A stretch of DNA of 64,000 nucleotides from Mesoterricola silvestris. Lineage in GTDB: Bacteria; Acidobacteriota; Holophagae; Holophagales; Holophagaceae. Below are positions 61,509 through 64,000 of this stretch, piece after piece. The translations under genes and the position numbers were made by a program. The notes below the pieces were generated by a model that saw nothing but the letters and a program-made list of their open reading frames with translations, did not search any database and had not been told where the DNA came from. The stretch spans positions 2,728,001 through 2,792,000 of the forward strand of contig NZ_AP027080.1 of the NCBI RefSeq assembly GCF_030295405.1, given 5' to 3'. Position 1 is the first letter of the stretch, and each line of letters opens with the position of its first letter.

Positions 61509-62789
61509 TCAACACCTATCTGGGATGCCGCAGGCGGCGGACCGTTCCAGCAGAAGGGTGCGTTCCCGCCCATTGCGGGTGAGGGCCGCGGCCCGTTCGA
61601 ACTCCGCCCGGGCCTCGGCCATGCGGCCCAGCTTGTGGAGCAGATCGCCCCGCACGGTGGGAAGGAGGTGGTAGGCCTGGAGGGACGGCTCGGAACGCAG
61701 CGCGTCCACGGCCTCCAGCCCCGCGGCGGGGCCGTGGGCCATGCCCAGGGCCACGGCGCGGTTGAGCTCCACGATGGGCGAGGGGGCGCGCCGGGCCAGT
61801 TCCCGGTAGAGCTCCGCGATGCGCCCCCAGTCCGTGTCGCCGGCGGTGCGGGCCCGGGCGTGGCAGGCCGCGATGGCCGCCTGGAGCGTGTAGGGGCCCC
61901 GGACGCCGCCCAGGCGCTCCGCCCTGTCCAGGGCCGCCAGCCCCCGGCGGATGAGGAGGCCGTCCCAGGCGCCCCGGTCCTGGTCCGGCAGGAGGATGGG
62001 CTCGCCGCCGGGGCCGGTGCGGGCCCGGAGGCGGGAGGCCTGGATTTCCATGAGGGCGGCGAGCCCGTGGGACTCCGCCTCGCCGGGCGCGAGCTCCGCC
62101 AGGATCCGGCCCAGGCGCAGGGCCTCCTCGCACAGGGCGGGCCGGGTCCAGTCGGCCCCGGAGGTGGTGGCGTAGCCTTCGTTGAAGATGAGGTAGATGA
62201 CGCCCCGCACCGAGTCGATGCGGGCCCGGAATTCCGGGCCCCGGGGGGCCTCGAAGGGGGCCCGGGCCTCCGCCAGGGCCTGCTTGGCCCGGACGATGCG
62301 CTGGGCGACGGTGGGCACCGGCACCAGGAAGGCCCGGGCGATCTCCTCGGTGCTGAGGCCCCCCAGCAGCCGGAGGGTGAGGGCCACCCGGGCCTCGGGG
62401 GCCAGGACGGGATGGCAGGCGATGAACATGAGCCGCAGCAGATCGTCGCCAATGGGGTCGTCCAGCGCGGCATCCCGCATCTCCACCGCCGCCTCCTCCA
62501 GGGCCTCCCGTTCCCGGGCCATTTCCCCGTGTTTGCGCTCCATCATGCGGGCGCGCCGCACCTGGTCGATGGCCCGGTGCTTGGCGGCGGCCATGAGCCA
62601 GGCGCCCGGGTTGTGGGGAATTCCCGCTCCGGGCCACTGTTCCAGGGCCGCCACCAGCGCATCCTGGGCCAGCTCCTCGGCCAGCCCCACATCCCTCACC
62701 AGGCGCACGAGACCGGCCACCAGGCGCGCCGATTCCATGCGCCAGACGGCATCGATGGCGCGATGGACCCCGGTGCTAGGGTCTCGCAT
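61509..62789 (-). CDS. ECF42-type RNA polymerase sigma factor
   Basis: A 426-residue sigma factor. The N-terminal half has sigma region 2 (MESARLVAGLVRLVRDVGLAEELAQDALVA, AWLMAAAKHRAIDQVRR) and region 4 (LRLLGGLSTEEIARAFLVPVPTVAQRIVRAKQAL). The C-terminal about 200 residues form a helical, TPR-like extension (LAALDRAERLGG, GPYTLQAAIAACHARA, NRAVALGMAHGPAAGLEAVD), which defines the ECF42/SigJ-like class. No anti-sigma gene is present, as is usual for this class. It overlaps the first YCII gene by 14 bp and should act on the TGTCGA promoters at 63,253-63,331. Confidence 0.92.
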   Translation of the reverse strand: MRDPSTGVHRAIDAVWRMESARLVAGLVRLVRDVGLAEELAQDALVAALEQWPGAGIPHNPGAWLMAAAKHRAIDQVRRARMMERKHGEMAREREALEEAAVEMRDAALDDPIGDDLLRLMFIACHPVLAPEARVALTLRLLGGLSTEEIARAFLVPVPTVAQRIVRAKQALAEARAPFEAPRGPEFRARIDSVRGVIYLIFNEGYATTSGADWTRPALCEEALRLGRILAELAPGEAESHGLAALMEIQASRLRARTGPGGEPILLPDQDRGAWDGLLIRRGLAALDRAERLGGVRGPYTLQAAIAACHARARTAGDTDWGRIAELYRELARRAPSPIVELNRAVALGMAHGPAAGLEAVDALRSEPSLQAYHLLPTVRGDLLHKLGRMAEARAEFERAAALTRNGRERTLLLERSAACGIPDRC

Positions 62790-63201
62790 CCACCTGCGCC
62801 CTCAGGCAGGCTTCCTGCTCCCGGAGGCCGGGGGCGAGGTCGGGGCCGAAATCCTCCGGTTCCAGGAGGGGGCGGATCTCGGCCTCGCCCCATTCCCCCG
62901 TGGGATTGGGGCACCGCTTCACCCATTCGATGGCCTCGTCCAGGGAGCGCACCTGCCACAGCCAGTATCCGGCGATGAGTTCCTTGGTTTCGGCGAAGGG
63001 GCCGTCCACCACGGTGCGGTCCTTGCCCTGGAAGCGCACCCGGGCCCCCCGGGAGCTGGGGTGGAGGCCTTCGCCGTCCAGGAGCACCCCGGCCTTCACC
63101 AGCTCGCCGTTGAACCGGCCCATTTCGTCCATCAGGGCCTTGCCGGGCATGACCCCCGCTTCGGTGTCGCCGGTGGCCTTGATCAGGATCATGACTCTCA
63201 T
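62776..63201 (-). CDS. YCII/DGPF-domain protein 1
   Basis: A 141-residue YCII-family protein: MRVMILIKATGDTEAGVMPG, FNGELVKAGVLLDGEGLHPS and VDGPFAETKELIAGYWLWQV. GGAAGG precedes the ATG at 63,201; the longer frame upstream crosses the promoters. It is the first gene of the sigma factor operon. Confidence 0.93.
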   Translation of the reverse strand: MRVMILIKATGDTEAGVMPGKALMDEMGRFNGELVKAGVLLDGEGLHPSSRGARVRFQGKDRTVVDGPFAETKELIAGYWLWQVRSLDEAIEWVKRCPNPTGEWGEAEIRPLLEPEDFGPDLAPGLREQEACLRAQVDARP

Positions 63202-63252
63202 GGCGCCTTCCTTTCGTTGAAAGGGACGGGAGGGACCCATCCTACTCATGCG

Positions 63253-63279
63253 TCGAAGAACCGGAACCCTTTTCGACAG
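63253..63279 (-). promoter_or_regulatory. ECF42-type promoter for the YCII-sigma operon
   Basis: Minus strand: TGTCGA, 17 bases, CGAC, ending 51 bp upstream of the first YCII start. TGTCGA (-35) with CGA/TC (-10) is the motif reported for ECF42 targets. Confidence 0.72.
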
Positions 63280-63304
63280 CCCGGGCCGAAAAATTCCATC
63301 CCCC

Positions 63305-63331
63305 TGTCGAATCCCGCGGGGTCCGTTCGAC
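63305..63331 (+). promoter_or_regulatory. ECF42-type promoter for the VOC-fold gene
   Basis: Plus strand: TGTCGA, 17 bases, CGAC, about 80 bp upstream of the start at 63,411. It has the same boxes and spacing as the divergent promoter, so one sigma factor likely reads both. Confidence 0.72.
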
Positions 63332-63410
63332 GCATGGGTAGCCCCACCCTTCCAGGCGACGTCCTCGAAGGCGATACCAACCCCCACCCTTCCACCCCAG
63401 GAGACCCGCC

Positions 63411-63848
63411 ATGGCCCAGGTCAGCACCTACCTCAACTTCCCCCGATGCACCGAGGAGGCCTTCCAGTTCTACCGGAAGGTCTTCCGGAGCGAATTCCGG
63501 GGGCCCATCCTGCGCGTCGGGGACGCCCCCGGCTGCGGCGACCAGCAGCCGGCTGGTGAAGCGGACAAGAACCTCGTGATGCACGTGGCGATGCCCATCC
63601 TGGGGGGCCACGTCCTCATGGGGTCGGACGTGCCTGAGAGCACGAAGTTCAAGGTGGTCCAGGGCAACAATGTCCTCATCAATCTGGAACCCGACGACCG
63701 CACCGAGGCGGACCGCCTCTTCAAGGCCCTGTCCGAGGGGGGCACCGTCGAGATGCCCCTCCAGGAGATGTTCTGGGGGGATTATTTCGGTTCGATCGTG
63801 GACCGCTTCGGCATTCATTGGCTGTTCAACTGCGCCAGCAAGGTCTGA
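63411..63848 (+). CDS. PhnB-like VOC-fold protein
   Basis: A 145-residue protein of the PhnB/3-demethylubiquinone-methyltransferase-like glyoxalase fold: STYLNFPRCTEEAFQFYRKVF, GGHVLMGSDVPES, NVLINLEPDDRTEADRLFKA, EMFWGDYFGSIVDRFGIHWL. The substrate and metal are unknown. AGGAG precedes the ATG. It is driven divergently from the sigma factor operon by a matching promoter, so it belongs to the same response. Confidence 0.92.
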   Translation: MAQVSTYLNFPRCTEEAFQFYRKVFRSEFRGPILRVGDAPGCGDQQPAGEADKNLVMHVAMPILGGHVLMGSDVPESTKFKVVQGNNVLINLEPDDRTEADRLFKALSEGGTVEMPLQEMFWGDYFGSIVDRFGIHWLFNCASKV

Positions 63849-63866
63849 ACGCATACCATCCCCTGA

Positions 63867-63898
63867 CCGCCGCCCCTCGCTCCCGCCTGGGGCGGCGG
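63867..63898 (+). terminator. GC-rich hairpin terminator after the VOC gene
   Basis: CCGCCGCCCC / GGGGCGGCGG, ten pairs with a 12-base loop; only a short T-tract (TTTGG) follows, so termination may be partial. The last 100 bp of the window show nothing further. Confidence 0.6.
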
Positions 63899-64000
63899 CT
63901 GCCGTTTGGACATCCCGGCCCGCCCAAGCATGCCCTGCCGGGGGCCGCGGATTGATTCAGCCGGGTTCCCACCGGGGGCGCGACCCACCAGGGTCCCAAC

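Noticed and set aside
1-64000. CRISPR arrays, rRNA genes, complete tRNAs, replication origin
   Set aside because: I looked for regularly spaced short repeats, conserved rRNA segments, full cloverleaves and DnaA-box clusters by eye and found none.
63849-64000. Further gene at the right edge
   Set aside because: Only a terminator hairpin and GC-rich sequence; no start or motif visible.

Overview
The window is about 64 kb of high-GC bacterial chromosome. It carries a complete RecBCD set, a divergent lgt-type gene, a heme-binding (DUF3365-like) GGDEF protein, very large PAS-rich hybrid kinases, an ECF42-type sigma unit and dispersed 'ggatgaa'-type repeats. Together these suggest a soil or sediment Gram-negative bacterium, possibly of the Acidobacteriota (Holophagae, Geothrix-like). 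The taxonomic guess is inference; no rRNA gene is present to fix it.

Layout. (1) 1-16,329 is a copper/heavy-metal region: a two-component system, small periplasmic and one-helix proteins, two YHS-type proteins and a CopA ATPase, followed without a gap by an ABC1/UbiB-kinase gene. That kinase gene is split by a complete 5,980-bp Tn3-family transposon (9,073-15,052) with 41-bp terminal repeats and a GTGAC target duplication. The transposon carries transposase, resolvase and a MerR-controlled cassette of three small metal-handling proteins (thioredoxin/CopZ fusion, 47-residue membrane protein, MerT-MerP fusion) but no mercuric reductase. An orphan helix-hairpin-helix/nuclease-like gene lies at 3,953-5,209. 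(2) 16,390-18,135 is decayed coding sequence. (3) 18,191-25,220 holds two large membrane signalling proteins. (4) 25,871-28,057 holds a tyrosine integrase between two outward-facing 3' fragments of tRNA genes (Glu and Met), each with a terminator: the edges of one or more integrated elements. (5) 28,072-36,873 is recC-recB-recD in one minus-strand operon. (6) 37,101-39,058 has small hypothetical genes and a hydrolase. (7) 39,376-45,015 is an eight-gene arsenic operon (arsR, permease, two thioredoxin-like proteins, CcdA-like protein, arsM, acr3, rhodanese) whose last gene is broken by a 265-bp miniature inverted-repeat element. (8) 45,552-47,055 is an AT-rich pair of secreted proteins of unknown function. 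(9) 47,258-53,266 contains a membrane protein, lgt, an acetyltransferase, a TPR protein, a secreted phosphatase and an AraC regulator. (10) 53,267-54,235 is a defective IS5-like element, bounded by CTAG repeats, that carries a GxxExxY-family gene. (11) 54,236-59,110 is a divergent pair, a secreted alpha-galactosidase-like enzyme and an S9 peptidase, sharing a palindromic operator. (12) 59,118-61,064 is a soluble hybrid kinase. (13) 61,143-63,848 is an ECF42-type sigma factor unit with two YCII/DGPF proteins and a divergent VOC-fold protein, with two matching divergent promoters (TGTCGA-N17-CGAC).

How the genes work together. The left end looks like an accreted metal-resistance region: copper sensing and export, a metal-transport transposon inside it, and an integrase with att-like tRNA fragments at its right edge. 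The ars operon combines arsenite export (Acr3), methylation (ArsM) and a DUF318/ArsP-type permease with a thiol-redox module. Mobile insertions have hit at least three places: the kinase gene, the rhodanese gene, and the shared stop codons of two convergent genes. I saw no CRISPR array, no rRNA and no complete tRNA. Most long antisense reading frames are GC-driven shadows and were left out.
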